Of a stretch of DNA of 64,000 nt, positions 47,836-60,232 are shown one piece after another. This DNA comes from Gymnopilus junonius (taxonomy: Eukaryota; Basidiomycota; Agaricomycetes; Agaricales; Galerinaceae), in contig JADNYJ010000017.1 in assembly GCA_015501075.1 (NCBI GenBank), forward strand, positions 124,001 to 188,000, written 5' to 3'. The notes below the pieces were generated by a model. That model ran no database searches, was not told where the DNA came from, and was given only the letters and a program-made list of their open reading frames with translations. Each line of letters begins with the position of its first letter. Within the stretch, counting starts at the first letter, position 1. Made by a program: the position numbers and the translations under genes.

Positions 47836-49691
47836 ACTCTCTTCTCTGCTTAATATCGTTGATACCACTTAAACTTCGCAAATGACTTTCTTTTTCGAGC
47901 ATACCTCTTATTGTCAGTTCACGTAATTATCCATTTTCTTTCTTTTTGCTGGTGAGAGGCCATCACGCCCTGCTATGTTTGGTGGTTGTCCAGCATTCTT
48001 CTTATCGCGTCAGTATATAGCCAGCGCTATGGAGCTTGAAATTTTATGGCTAAACTTCAGGACTCCGAACTCTAAGAAAAGGTTTGGTATAAGGTTACTG
48101 GATTCCAAACCGTGAGATCCTAGAATAAAAGACATGAGGATAGAACCACATCAGCAGCCAATGACGTCGTCAGCGAGAGCCACGGGCCATTCCAGTCTAG
48201 GGCCGAAGGCCAAAAGCACATTAAAGCAATGAGCACGGCTTTAGGAACGATAGTAGTTGCAATGTCCGGAAAATCGCATTTAAATAAGCCTGCTGCGTTT
48301 CATTTGATCATGGCATCCTTCTTGTTGTCCTCTTCCGTCTCTTCTTCCACCGAGTGCGTTTTCTTCTCTGCTTCCTCTTCTCAAGTGCTTGAGGTTTGTG
48401 CATGGACCCAGTGTCCCGCGTGAAGACTCCCAGGGGACACTGCGAGGTGGTAGCATTCACGTTGAAGGCAAGCAACAAATCGGCCAAGCACGTTCGTCAT
48501 GGATCCAAAATTTTGAGGAGAAGTAGCGGCTGTTATGATCGATGATGGCAGCTTAAAGCTTATTCAAAGGCTTGTCGTGAGCATGCCCTTCCATCAATGG
48601 TCATAAGTTGAATTTAATGGATTGTTATTTCACCGACATTAGGTGCTGATGAAAATCCTGTCCTCGTCGACCTAAGCCCGGTCGTCACGGTATAAGCCTC
48701 ATGAAGGACCTGGGGAAGCGGATTGAGTTCGTTTCAAAGAAGTCGAAGCCAATAATGATTAGCATTAAAGACGAGAGGACTGTGGTCTGTGTGGAGGAAA
48801 CCTAGCAATTCGCAAAAGGATAGATTCTCCAAATATCCGGCTCCGTTGGGAGATGTGCCGTCTGAGAGGGATATGTTGGCCTCAACACGTCCTTGCACTG
48901 CTCATTTTGCGAACCCTCGGTGCATGTCATCCCTCAGTCTCTCTGCATACTCTTGACGAGGCTTTTCAAATGACAGATCGAAAGGCAGAGGTAAGATCTT
49001 CGTTGTGGCCGGGTAATCGCGAAGGAATTGACGTTAGCCTTGCGAAAAGGCAGCTGCGTCCAAGCTGCATTGGATTGCCCCAGATGCGAATTCGAGTCTT
49101 CTCACAGGCGCAGCGTAATCCAATCTGGGAATGTGCACGGCGAGTTTTGCCAATTGAGGTGCATAGTTATCAAGACGGTTCGATTTTCCGAGGTTTTGGC
49201 CTTTCCAGTCCATCCGTAGTATGAAATAGGCACAAAAAAGTGCGTCAAAGTAGCGAAAGCCTGCAGGTTATTAGGTGCCAAGTAAATATAATGTGACATC
49301 GTGCATCGCCGCAAATCTCTGCTTAACTCGTATCCAGAGAACTTTGAAGAAAAGCAGCAGAAATGTAGGCAGAGAATCTGGTCCCGTAGTGCCCCTTATA
49401 GCATCGATGCTTGGTAAAGTGTCTTCAAGCTGGAACAGTTGCGATACACATGGTGGTTCGAAGCGGGAGACCAAAAATAGAGCACTTCCACTTTTCACCC
49501 CACTTCGGCACTTGTTCCGGCTCTTCCATGTCTCCCTTCGAACATATTGACATCCAGGCTCCGACATGCAGACCTTGCCGCCAGGAGGATTAATAGCTTT
49601 TCCCTGGCCTTTTTGACATGTACCTATCTCTTCTCTCCACTCTTCCTCGCGGCAGTCTTCTAGATCACCCTATTGAGACTGGAATGTTGCT
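47836..49691. other. Spacer upstream of TOK copy 1
   Basis: This 1.9 kb holds the ChAPs 3' region and the TOK promoter side. A ~41-base element at 48264-48304 is shared with the upstream region of TOK copy 2. The plus-strand open frame 48853-49224 starts with a hydrophobic run but has no recognisable family and no counterpart upstream of copy 2. Confidence 0.5.
48264..48304 (+). promoter_or_regulatory. Element shared with the region upstream of TOK copy 2
   Basis: A stretch starting GTCCGGAAAATCGCATTTAA and ending CTGCTGCGTTTCATT recurs at 53275-53312 with few differences. ATTTAAATA could act as a TATA box, but it is ~1.4 kb before the TOK ATG. A CCAAT motif occurs ~110 bp upstream in both places. 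Confidence 0.45.
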
Positions 49692-52684
49692 ATGCTTATC
49701 CTCCCAAAACCTATTCGTCGCCTTTTCGTCCATGATAAGTCAAGCAGAACGTCAGAAGATCCGGAAAAAAACAGTCGACCCAAATTAAACATACAGCTCG
49801 AAGCAACAACGAATGATATGGTGCGCATTCTTCCAAGCGTAAGCTTAGCTAGTACCTGATGCAGAGCGAGACTATAGGACTTTCTAGATGACGCAGTAGA
49901 CAGTGACTCGACTCGTTCTTATCGTGTGCTACCTATATTCTCCGGGATCATGATACCCTTTTCCGTTATGCTTTCTATTCCCAGTTTGACGGGGCACTGG
50001 TATGTTCGCACCGGTGCAGACAACGCTGTACTTCAAGCCCGACCCAATCCACCATTGCTCAACGCCGGCATGGCATTGAGTATGGCATGCGGCGTACTCG
50101 CTAGTACCTGCCTCGTAATTCGTTTTGCGGAGCGCAGGATCAAAACAATGACCATGTTCAGCATTATCTTCCTGACACTTCATGGTACGCTGCTTCTGTG
50201 TTTCTGTTGTGCTATCTTATCCGTCCGAATACTCACATTATCCATGCAGACTTGATAAATATACCGGCCGTGACGATCTTCGGTGTAGAGCACCGCTTTA
50301 GCGACGGATTCACGTATGGCCAAGGATTCTGGTTCACTGTATGCTCCACCATCGCGTCAACGCTCACCAACATCACTCTAATCACAGACTATTGCCAAAC
50401 AAAAGACTTTAGTCATGCAGGTTAGTGGTAAAATTTGACTGATAAGTTGGATATAGGCAGTCTCATGACCTCTTACTTACAGGTAGCGGTCTCACGCCCA
50501 AGCAACGTTCGCTGGTCATTATCATAATCGTCCTATTGGGCTACTTGTCCTTAGGCTCGCTCATTATAGCAGTGATGCTCAGAATGGACTTTATTGATGC
50601 CCTATATCTCTCTGTTGTTTCAATCGAAACTATAGGTACGTTGCAGAAGAATCCTGTCATTTCCCCTAAAATACTGACGTCAATTTTTGGGTCTTCAACT
50701 CAGGGTTTGGAGATTTGCACCCCACGTCCGCCGGATCTCGTATCTTTACATGCTTTTATGTTGCTGGAGGTATCCTCAACCTGGCATTGGCTGTGGCACT
50801 CTCACGGGATGCTCTCCTCGAGGCTGCAGCCGTGGGGTTTCGAGCTCGCCTCGGGGCATTCAAGGCACGCCAACGCGAAAGACGTATCCGCAGTCGGTGG
50901 CGTGCGGCTGTCCGCTGGCGTCTCCGCGAGAATGGGTACCCTGTATGGGTTGATGACCTCGACAGAGAACAAAGACAGCGCGTCGACCTAAAAAAGAGGC
51001 ATCACCATTGGTATTCAAAGCTTCGTTCACTTTGGCGACGTGCGTCGGATCAGACGTGGCGGGAGTGGGAGGATCCTGCATGGAGATACGTCTATGGAAA
51101 GAGACATAAACGACTCAATTTGGAGGTTCTGACGGAATCCCAGCTTGAAACTGCCGCCCTTGAAGCTGGCGCACCACTATCAGAACTGGTACCCAAAGGG
51201 CTCAAATTGCATGGCATGTGGTGTTCCGATGATGCTGGCGGCCAAGTTGACGCTAGCAACGCCACTCCATCCAACCCGTGGTTTGCAACGTTCGACACTA
51301 CCCATACTGGGAATACAGTCCCTCCTACGTTGACGCACATGCGGCTGGGCGGAATGGTTACGCTGCTGGGAAAGTTCGCTGTTGCGGTAACTCACGGATT
51401 CCAGCCCGAATCACGGAATCAAAGCCCACAGGACGCGCAAGCCACAGAGGAGGAAGGCGATGACTTGAACGGAGATGATGCATATAATCCGCCCGTTAGA
51501 ACGGGCCTTGGTGTGCCATTTACTAGGACAATGACAATGACAACCATGCACGAAGAGGAACCTCCGCTGGTCGAATCTTTGGAACTTGAAGAAAGGAGTG
51601 CTTTTCGTGTCAGGCTAGGCCTTGCCTTGACATTATTCGTGATTTTCTGGATGGTCAGAATTTACTATGCCTTTCGTTCATACCTTTGGTTGACAATGTT
51701 TATTTGCTTTCAGGTAGGAGCTGCTATCTTCATGCAGACGGAAAACTGGGGCTTTGGGTCTGCCGTTTACTTCTGTTAGTACCTGAAGAATGTTTTGGCC
51801 CGAACTTTGTTGACGCCATCTGCAGGTTTTGTTTCATTCACTACTGTTGGTTATGGTAAGCTGTATCCTTATTAAAAATATCCCGATCTAATGGTTCTAA
51901 TTGCATGTACTTTCTAGGTGATTTTGCACCCAAAACGCCTGCTGGTCGTTCCATATTCGTGGTGTGGGCCCTTGTCGGAGTAGGAACAATGACGATTTTA
52001 ATTTCAAGTATGTCTCTGTTCTTCCTTGTTTTTACCTTAACTGACATTATCTGGGTTCAGTCTTGGCGGAAGCTTATTCAACACAATATAAAAGTATAAT
52101 CAAATCTGAAATCCTTGATGTTGACATCGAAATCGACACCGATCATCACAACCCTGTCCTAAACAGAACACCTATTCTGGCTACTGGAAACACTCCGACT
52201 AACAGTACCTTGGGCTTGTTGTCAGTAACGGGCACGATGAGACCAATCGGTCTTCATAGACCTACCGTGACTTCCATTTCAGAACTACAACTTCCGTCAG
52301 CACTATTGGAGGTTGCATCTCAACCGGCAAATCGGCTCAACGAGAAAATGGAAGCCCTGCCACAACAGGTGCTAGAGCATGTCGAGGAGTTAAGAGGCAT
52401 TATGGCCATCACTGCCTGTCCTCAAAACAATTCCGACGACTTTCTTGAAGAAGATATCAGAGGCGCACCTCTGGATACTCCTCGTGAAGATAAAATGGTG
52501 TGCAATTCCGCTTTGGATGGAATACATTTGGCTAATCCAAATATGTTGAACGCAGGAAATGCTGCTTTCGGAAATCGAGAGTATGTAAAGCATTCTTTCC
52601 TCTTTGTTTCTAACTAACCTTTCCTCAGAGTACCTGCAGCGCATAACTAATGCTGCTAAAGACGCTTTGGATAGGAATGATTAG
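49692..52684 (+). CDS. TOK1: Outward-rectifying potassium channel, TOK family (two pore domains), copy 1, intact
   Basis: Eleven exons (49692-49820, 49878-50184, 50250-50420, 50483-50635, 50704-51653, 51714-51774, 51826-51855, 51918-52007, 52061-52497, 52556-52580, 52629-52684) give 802 residues. Four hydrophobic segments precede the first pore (SIETIGFGDLHP, ~residue 254) and the second pore reads FTTVGYGDFAPKT (~600), matching the fungal 8-TM, two-pore plasma-membrane channels that release K+ on depolarisation. Between the two pore modules lies a ~270-residue cytoplasmic stretch rich in Arg and then acidic/Thr residues (TRTMTMTT), far longer than in budding yeast Tok1. The C-terminal ~190 residues are cytosolic, with a coiled end (LLSEIEKYLQRITNAAKDAL). 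No frame breaks. A related, decayed copy follows in the same direction 2.2 kb downstream. Confidence 0.94.
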
Positions 52685-54933
52685 AGATGATCTTGTCTGA
52701 TTTCTTCACATACTCTGTGTCTCATGTGTTACCTGCAATATGTATACCTCCACATCCACATCTAGTTTTCTTTTTCCTTCTTTACAGCTTTTCCTGCGAC
52801 TGGCTTGCTGACTTACGTGGGACTGACCGATTACTGTATTCATAGTATTTTCATGCTTTGCATATGTAGCATTTCATAAAGGTCCTAGCGACGACACTAT
52901 GTATACATAGAATAATGCGCCGAAGCGCCCAAAAAGCACGGATTTTAGTACCCGCAGTCAATATATAAATTTCGGTGAGAATCTCCGTCATTCGCATCGA
53001 TGAACGAATTCCAAGCACCAAGGTTCCGACGGCGTAAAAGACGACTGCGTAATATGTATTGGTTGAGCGATGATGTTCAGGATATGAATTTATTAGCTTT
53101 AGACTTTGAAACTGCGAGGGGCTGGAAATTGAACGGACGTCGTTACAAGATCGACAGCCAATAGCAAAATAGAGTGTCCCCACAGCTTGATCTGGGGCCA
53201 AGACAACGGCAATTTCAGCTCAAGGCGTGTATCCTTGATGTCCTTGTCATCATAGACAGGTATGCAGGTGTTAAGTCCGGCAAAGCGTATTTAAGGACTG
53301 CTGCGTTTCATTCCGTCGCTTCCTGTCCTGTCTTTCTTCTTTCTATGATTCATTGATCACTTCTTTTTGCTGGCCGTACACTTCCTTTTCTCCGTTCCAT
53401 GAAGCGAAATATTGGTTCCGATGTTCCTCCGAGGCCTCAGGGTGGCACGCAAGGAAGAGTTTACCTGCTAACGTTTAATCCTATGTCACGACAAACTACA
53501 AGCCAATGCGCCAGACCGTCAAGCACTCCGAGTCAATAAATGCAAGGAAATTATTAAGGCGATGGTGACGTCAGGGTACAAAGACCATTAAGCTTGTTCA
53601 ATAAATTCCAGAGGTGAGCGTGGTCTTCATAAGCATTCAGCCAGAATATCTTCCTTACATATGCTCTGGTAGACGGTCGCCGCAGCGCAGGCCGATCCCC
53701 TCGGTAACGTCTTCGATGAGCAATACGAAGCATCTCTGGAAGATGACGGCTGACATTAAAAACCAGACTCGGCCAACTGTGCTCTGAAGCGCTTGGAATG
53801 CCGTTGGGCTGCCAGAGAAATGAAAGGAGAGTTGTGCATGGGGATGACGAGAAGAGTTGCACATTTAGAACGCTTCGCAAATTGGAAATGGATATGGCTT
53901 TCCAAGGATCTGGTACTATGGCAGTACGCCTTGCGACGCTGCAGATTGGTTGTGCGTTTCCCCACTCTGGTCGAATTTTATTCAGAATTGCTTATGAACA
54001 TAGAATATTCCATGGTCTTCCTATCTTTGTTGAATGTTCAGACTGCACGGCGGAGTTGAGGCAAAGGATGGTGGCAGGACCAAACAGATGATATTAATGA
54101 TCTTCTGCTTAAAATTTGACCTTGAATGCTGTAGGCCTCGCGAACAGAAGATGATGGTTCCGAAGAGCGTTCAGCACCACTCAAGCCATGTAACCAGACC
54201 CCACGTGCTGGCCAACTATCCTGGAGCTATGGCTGTCGAACGAAAAGTGACAAGTCCTGCCGGGCCTCTGAAAACGTTCATCAGCAAGCGGGGACCTAAA
54301 GAAGGCGCTGACTTCAGAAAGACGTTTCTCATGCCTAGTAAACCAGTGGGAAAGTACGTTCAGGGCTTCATGATTCTTCGGGAATTTTTACTGAGCCGTT
54401 ATCTAGAAAAACAGAAGTCAAAGCCACAATGAACACTTTGAATACTTATGCCGACTCCAACTTCCCCAAGCCCCTGTGGCCTGATGGCACCATGGCTCCA
54501 GACGATCGGTAATGTTACTGCTTCAACACGGCATACTGCATTGCGGACGGGGACTCGGATCTGTTTGAACAAGGGGAGGCATTTCTTCGGACAGCACTTC
54601 AAACTGAGATGTGACATTGCGTTGGATCTAGGTAGGTCCTCCGATGTCGCATTGCAAAAGATGGTTTAACAATGGCGTCAAGGAAACTGGGCAGGAGTCT
54701 CCAACTTGCGGTACAGGCGAGACCCATCGGCACGCAGTACGGATCAGCGAAAACAGAGCACTCTTTCACTTTCGGAATTCCGACAACCCAGTCGTTCAAA
54801 CTCATGTCTTCTTCACCATGTTGCCTGCCACGCGCTGGCTTCACTAAGGGATTAAAGGGACCCTCTTTCTTGGCGTCTTCATTTCGTTTCTTCGACACAG
54901 CAATATTCAAGATTTATCCAAAGGAAATTTATC
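52685..54933. other. Spacer between the two TOK copies
   Basis: It contains the shared element at 53275-53312. Open frames at 53793-54432 and 54672-55025 on plus and 53554-53880 on minus look more protein-like than average but join into nothing I recognise; some may be debris of sequence inserted or duplicated here. Confidence 0.45.
53275..53312 (+). promoter_or_regulatory. Element shared with the region upstream of TOK copy 1
   Basis: Counterpart of 48264-48304, four bases shorter in the A/T core (GTATTTAAGG). It lies ~1.6 kb before the start of TOK copy 2, suggesting that the duplication included upstream DNA now largely diverged. Confidence 0.45.
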
Positions 54934-57900
54934 ATGCTCATTCTCCCGGACTTTGTTCTTGGCTTATTCACTCGCAACAAAAAGCCTCGAACGTCTCAGG
55001 ATCTGGAGAAAAACGTCGACGTTAATGCAGTCGTTCCCCTCAAAGAAGTGTCGAATATAGTGGTACAGCTTTTTTCGTACACCTCATTGACTTGGACTTG
55101 GACCCTTTTGACTTTCCCAACAGGACTTTCCGGGCAACACTGCCGACAGCGATTCCACTCGTTCGTATCGACTCCTTCCCATATTTTCCGGCATCGTGAT
55201 ACCTTTTTCCGTCATGCTCTCCATACCCAGTTTGACAGGACCTTGGTATGTTCGCACTGGTGAAAACAACGTTTTACTCGAAACTCGTCCTAACCCTCCC
55301 TTGCTTAACGCTGCAATGGCGCTGAGCATGGTATGTGGCTTAATCGCCAGCACTGTCTCGTGATCCGTTTTGCAGAACGGAAGGTCAAATTAATGACCAT
55401 GCTTTGCGTCATCTTCCTAACGCTTCATGGTACGCTACTTTCATTTCCAGTCTTCTCCCCGTTCCCTTCTTCATTCTAATTTCTAATTCAATGTTTAGAC
55501 TTCATCAATATACCTGCCGTGACAATCTTCGGTGTAGAACACCGCTTCAGCGATGGATTTACGTATGGTCAAGCATTTTGGTTCACTGTGTGCTCCACAG
55601 TAGCCTCCACTGCCACCAACATTACTCTAGCCACCGATTATTATCAGACGAAAGACTTCAGTCGTGCAGGTGCGTGGTAAAAGTTTAGGCGATGACCTAG
55701 TCATTCGGGGATCTCATATCAGCTCTTTTAACAGGCAGTGGTCTCACGCATAAGCAACGCTCACTGGTCATTATTACTATAATCCTATTAAGCTACCTGT
55801 CACTGGGATCCTTTATACTCGCATTCATGCTCAAGATGGTTTCATCGATGCTTTATACCTTTCTGTCGTTACAATTGAACCATTGGTATGTCCGTTATTT
55901 TGTCGATTGATCCCTGAGTAACATTTCTCACCCTTGCACCAGGGTTCGGTGACTTACACCCAAACTCAACCGGCAGTCGTATCTTCATGTGTTTCTACGC
56001 TGCTGGGGGCATCCTCAACCTGGCGTTGGCAGTTGCACTCTCACGAGATGCCCTCCTCGAGGCCGCGGCCATGGACTTTCGAGCTCGCCTCAAGGCAGCA
56101 AAAGCACGTCAGCGTGAAAAGCACATACTCAGCCGTTGGCGTGCGGCTATCCGCTGGCGTCTCCGTGCCAAAGGATGTGCAGTCTGGGTTGATGACCTTG
56201 ATCAAGGACGCCAACAACGCATTGGTCCGAGGAAGCCTCATCACCATGGTATTCTGGCTTCTTTGCTTTGGCGACGCGTATCGAATGAAGTGTGGAGGGA
56301 GTGGGAAGACCCGGCTTGGAGATTTGTGTACGGAAAGGGGCACAAACGACTCAATTTAGAGGTCCTTCCGGAAGCTGAGCTCGAAACCGCTGGCTCTTGA
56401 AGCCGGTGCTCCACTGCCGGAGTTGGTGCCTAGGGGACTCAACCTTCGGGACGGCGGTACCTGGAAAATTGTGGCGAACAAACCAACGTAGGAACTCCAT
56501 CAACGTCTACTGGCTGGGGAGGTGGCACTTCGCCCAATCCATGGTTCGCCAAAATACGATCTAGCGACGCTGAGTCTCCTCCTTCGTTAACTCACATGCG
56601 TCTGGGCGGAATGGTCACTCTGTTGGGAAAATTCGCTATCGCCGTCACTCACGAGTTTCAGCCCCAGTTGCTTGGGCAGGACTCACCGCGTTTGGAGGAT
56701 GATGGAGAGGCCACGATAGTAGGACATGAAGCACCTGCGCCTCGTATGAGAACCGGTTTTGGTATTCCATTTACTAGGACGATGACGATGACCACTACTC
56801 AAGACGAAGAAGCTCCTCTAACTGAATCTCTGAAAGTGGAAGAAAAAAATGCCCTGCGCTTACGGCTTGGTATCGCTGTGATACTGTTCATTCTCTTTTG
56901 GATGGTATGGTTACCTTTTTCGTCCTGGTTCACTGACCTAGATGGCTTACCAACTATTGATCAGGTTGGTGCCGCGATTTTCATGCAGACGGAAAAGTGG
57001 GGTTTTGGTTCAGCCGTTTATTTCTGTCAGTGCCCTTCAGAATATCACTCTTTGAGCTGGTCTGACAGACTTTTCAGGTTTCATCGCGTTCTCCAGTGTC
57101 GGCTACGGCAAGTGATAGCATGTCATATCTGCAATTTAATTTACACTCACTTTAGGTGATTTTGCACCTTCAACGCCTGCTGGACGATCCATCTTCGTCG
57201 TTTGGGCCCTCGCAGGAGTCGGAGCCATGACGATACTAGTGTCCAGTTTGTATTCATTTACTTGTTCACTCGCTAGTTACTAATCTTCATCACAGTCGTA
57301 GCCGATGCCTATTCAAACCAATACAAAACTATAATTAAAACTGAACTCCTTGAAGTGTCACCTGGCGCTCTTGGTGAATCGCGGCGGAATCGCCAGTACC
57401 TGTACGAGTCTTATCGCACTTCCTTGTCGACTCCGAAACCGAATGTGACCACAACCATTCTGACTTTTTGACAGATCACCTGTGCCAGGCGGAAAGACAA
57501 CACCCAGTAGCTCCTCTCCTCTTTTGTCGGTATCAAGTCCTATCAGAATCGGACGAAGCCGAGCACCACCCGTTCGGGCGGCTTCCATGCCAGAGCTTCA
57601 ACTTCCATCGTCAATGCTGGCGGATTCGCCGCCATTGAGAAAGCGCAGCAACGAGAAACTTGAAGGCTTACCTCATCGAGTGTTGGAGTATGCGGAGGTT
57701 TTAAGATGCCTTTTGGCTCCCGCCTTGTCTGCCCTTGCTGACGCCGAACAATCCTTTGCCGAAAAATCAGAATGTCTGTCTCACGATCTGGCCCACAGAG
57801 ACAAAAGGGTATGCAATGATCTTCGCTCCTTGCTATTTCATTTCTCATTAATTGTGATTTGAATTTAGGACGACCTACTGTCGGAAATCGAGAGTATGTG

Positions 57901-58014
57901 TCAATTGCTTCTTCAAATTTGGCAACTAACCTTCATCTCTGTCTAGAGTCTCTGCAGAATATTACTAACGCTGCCCAAGATGCTTTGGTTCAAGGCGATA
58001 ATTGGAATAGCTGA
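54934..58014 (+). pseudogene. TOK potassium channel copy 2, broken by at least five frame shifts
   Basis: It aligns with copy 1 exon by exon: first exon again exactly 129 bases (MLILPDFVLGLF), then the four-helix region, pore 1 (EPLGFGDLHPN), the long loop with TRTMTMTT, pore 2 (FSSVGYGDFAPST) and the end LLSEIEKSLQNITNAAQDAL. Frame is lost at ~55354 (in IASTCLVIR), ~55839 (LKM-FIDALY), ~55884 (exon end before pore 1), ~56391 (ETA-ALEAG) and ~56485. Most are single-base losses inside conserved exons, so no full channel can be made. Pore 1 also has EPLG in place of ETIG. One intron after pore 2 begins with GC (TACG|GCAAGT). A ~70-base stretch after ~57360 has no counterpart in copy 1. Tandem duplication followed by decay of this copy is the simplest reading. 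Confidence 0.85.
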
Positions 58015-58446
58015 CATCTCCTTCTGCCCTAAGCTCCTTAGGGCCCTACCGACTAAAACGATCATGCATTTTCGACTGTTTGCTATTTACCTCGACGAAG
58101 GACCCCACTCTTTGCTGTTTTTAACATTGTCTTCTTTCCTTTTCTTTCGATTTTTTTAACTAGGTAGTTATTTTGATCAATATGCAATGTATGGATAGAT
58201 ACGTATTTGTAATTCAGTAGGCTTAAGATTTAAGTTATTTCCAATTTCCAATTCGCAATACCAAGTACGATTCCAAGATGTATTGCCATTGTATTCTATA
58301 ACAACGAACAGTAATTCCATGATCGCCACGCCAGGCATGCGCCTAATCTAGCAATACGCCACCATGGATCTGTAAACGCTGTTAGTTAATACGTGTATCT
58401 TCAGAACGCATATCATCAGATATACGCTGAAGTTGATACTTACAGC
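58015..58446. other. Spacer between convergent ends of TOK copy 2 and the reductase
   Basis: 3' regions of both, AT-rich; no gene or repeat seen. Confidence 0.5.
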
Positions 58447-59722
58447 TTACGAGAAGAACCCCTTGTCGGTAAGGTAGCGTTGATGTTGTTCTCGATGAGC
58501 AACTACTTGCCTATCTACACTAGACCTCCAGATCGGCGTGGCTACCTAGAATTGTATAAGTAAAAAAACGTAAGTAGGATCATATTATGTGACAATGTAA
58601 GTCCTGACGCACGTAAGCAATAAAATCATAGAGCCCTTCCAAGAGCCAATTATGCCTACGGACAGCGCCGCGCGTGGACGCGCTAAAAAGAGCTGTTATT
58701 AAGTCACCTGTAATGTGAGTATGCCCATTTACAACCCCTGGACATTTGGTTAACAGATAAATATGGGAAAGTATGTTCAATAACCTTTGTAAAGAGCCTG
58801 AGCGGCTTGGTCTGCTGTCTGACCCTCGTCTGTACTTTCGATTCTTCTAACAATCTCGGGCTTCGTCTTATTCTCTTCATCATATCCAGGGGTAAACATG
58901 GTGGCAGGGAAATATATGTGAACATCAATGTCATAAAGCATCAGTTCTGAATGCAGGGTGTCTGCAAGCCCTGGAATCAAGAATCAGGATTCAGGGTGAA
59001 GTCATAGCGTCTGAAAATACTACCACGTAGAGCATGCTTTGCAGGCGAGTATGACCCCCAACCAACGAAAGACATATATCCTAACGTGGATGAAACTAGA
59101 ACAATTTTAGCTTGCTTTTTGTGTTCTTTAGCCATTTTCTTGCTGCCGCCTGGACGAACATCTACCATGAGCTCGCCAATGAAGAAAGAAAGTTAGGAAT
59201 TGCTCACCCATGCTGTCCAAGCTTGTATCCAGTACCCGTTTGTCATTCCGTCGGTTAGATCGCACTCATCCATCTCGACAAAAAACATCGGTTTTGAGCT
59301 ACCAGCACAAGCGAACACTGCGTCCGGTGCCTCTCCTCCGTGCGCCTTGCAAACCAGCTCCAGAGCTTCCGCGGATGCTTTTCCAGAATCCAAAGCGTGC
59401 GAATAAACATTGAAAATTTGCGAAGAGCTGACGCGGAGTTTTTGTATAAAGGTAAGGGTAACAGTTATGCAAAAACGTTCATAATTTGCCTCAATCGATT
59501 CAAGAGCTTCGTCTAGCTTCTTCTGGTTCCTTGCAACTATAGAAATATGGGCACCCTTTTGAGCTAGTATATGTGCTAGCGATAAACCGAGTCCTGAACT
59601 TCCGCCTGTAATATAGACGTGCTACCATCCGAGCTAATTTGTCATTCGTAGTCATCGAAATTATATCGAAATAGGCTCACCTTTTCACTAGGATTCCACT
59701 TCTTCGAAGCGAAGCCAAGCAT
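58447..59722 (-). CDS. TSC10: 3-ketodihydrosphingosine reductase (short-chain dehydrogenase)
   Basis: Minus-strand exons encode a short-chain dehydrogenase: TGGSSGLGLSLA (NADPH-binding glycine motif), PDAVFACAGSSKP, then VLVSSTLGYMSFVGWGSYSPAKHALRG with the catalytic Ser, Tyr-x-x-x-Lys set, and a C-terminus reading PIWRSSVDRQ to DKGFFS. The SKPMFFVEM and YFPATMFTPGYDEENKTKPE wording is that of 3-ketosphinganine reductase, the second step of sphingolipid synthesis at the ER. The hydrophobic N-terminal anchor is in frame only upstream of 59722 (VLYSFYLIPESLQIFLML) where no in-frame ATG is found; the ATG at 59789-59787 is off by one base. The exon start near 59147 also needs an unusual acceptor. 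Either an exon is missed or the gene carries one or two breaks. The enzyme is normally essential. Confidence 0.78.
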
Positions 59723-60232
59723 TAAGAAGATTTGAAGGCTTTCTGGTATAAGATAGAAACTATAGAGAACGAAGTTGAATGTGCCATTCGCTTCGCCAGC
59801 TGTCAAAGTAATTACGTACTATTTCTAAGATCCAGGGACTTGGATGCGTGCGATTCCTGTTTGTTTTCTTTTGTTTTTTTCATCCGCCATCTTCAAGTTG
59901 TGAGGTAAGTAATCTCGAGCTGCCATGTGGTCTGACGTTGTACTGCCTTAAGAATTCACCGACCTCCAATCACAGATCGTTAACTAAATGGAAAGACTGT
60001 AACTTCTTGCCTGGCATTAGCGCCCGAAAATGTTTGGAAAGCAAGCCTAAAGCTTCTCTGGAGGATCACGTGGATAAACACGTCACTCCATCTGGAAGGA
60101 ACACGCATCATCCTGGGTTTCGACCGTTTTCCGTACCAATTCAAGCTGTTCTTTCCGTCTTGCCTCGACATATTGAATGACTCCAAGATATTCCTACCTC
60201 CTTTGACCCATATTTGAACGAACTAGCGAACA
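59723..60232. other. Divergent upstream region of reductase and derlin
   Basis: About 500 bp separate the divergent genes. The part nearest 59790 still encodes the hydrophobic anchor of the reductase in one frame. No other feature. Confidence 0.45.

Noticed and set aside
48853..49224. 124-codon plus-strand frame with a hydrophobic start
   Set aside because: No recognisable family, no splice continuation, and nothing comparable upstream of TOK copy 2.
53554..53880. Minus-strand 108-codon frame
   Set aside because: Single short frame without conserved motifs or neighbouring exons.
53793..54432. Overlapping plus-strand frames between the TOK copies that look protein-like
   Set aside because: They do not join through plausible introns and match no family I know; left as unexplained spacer.
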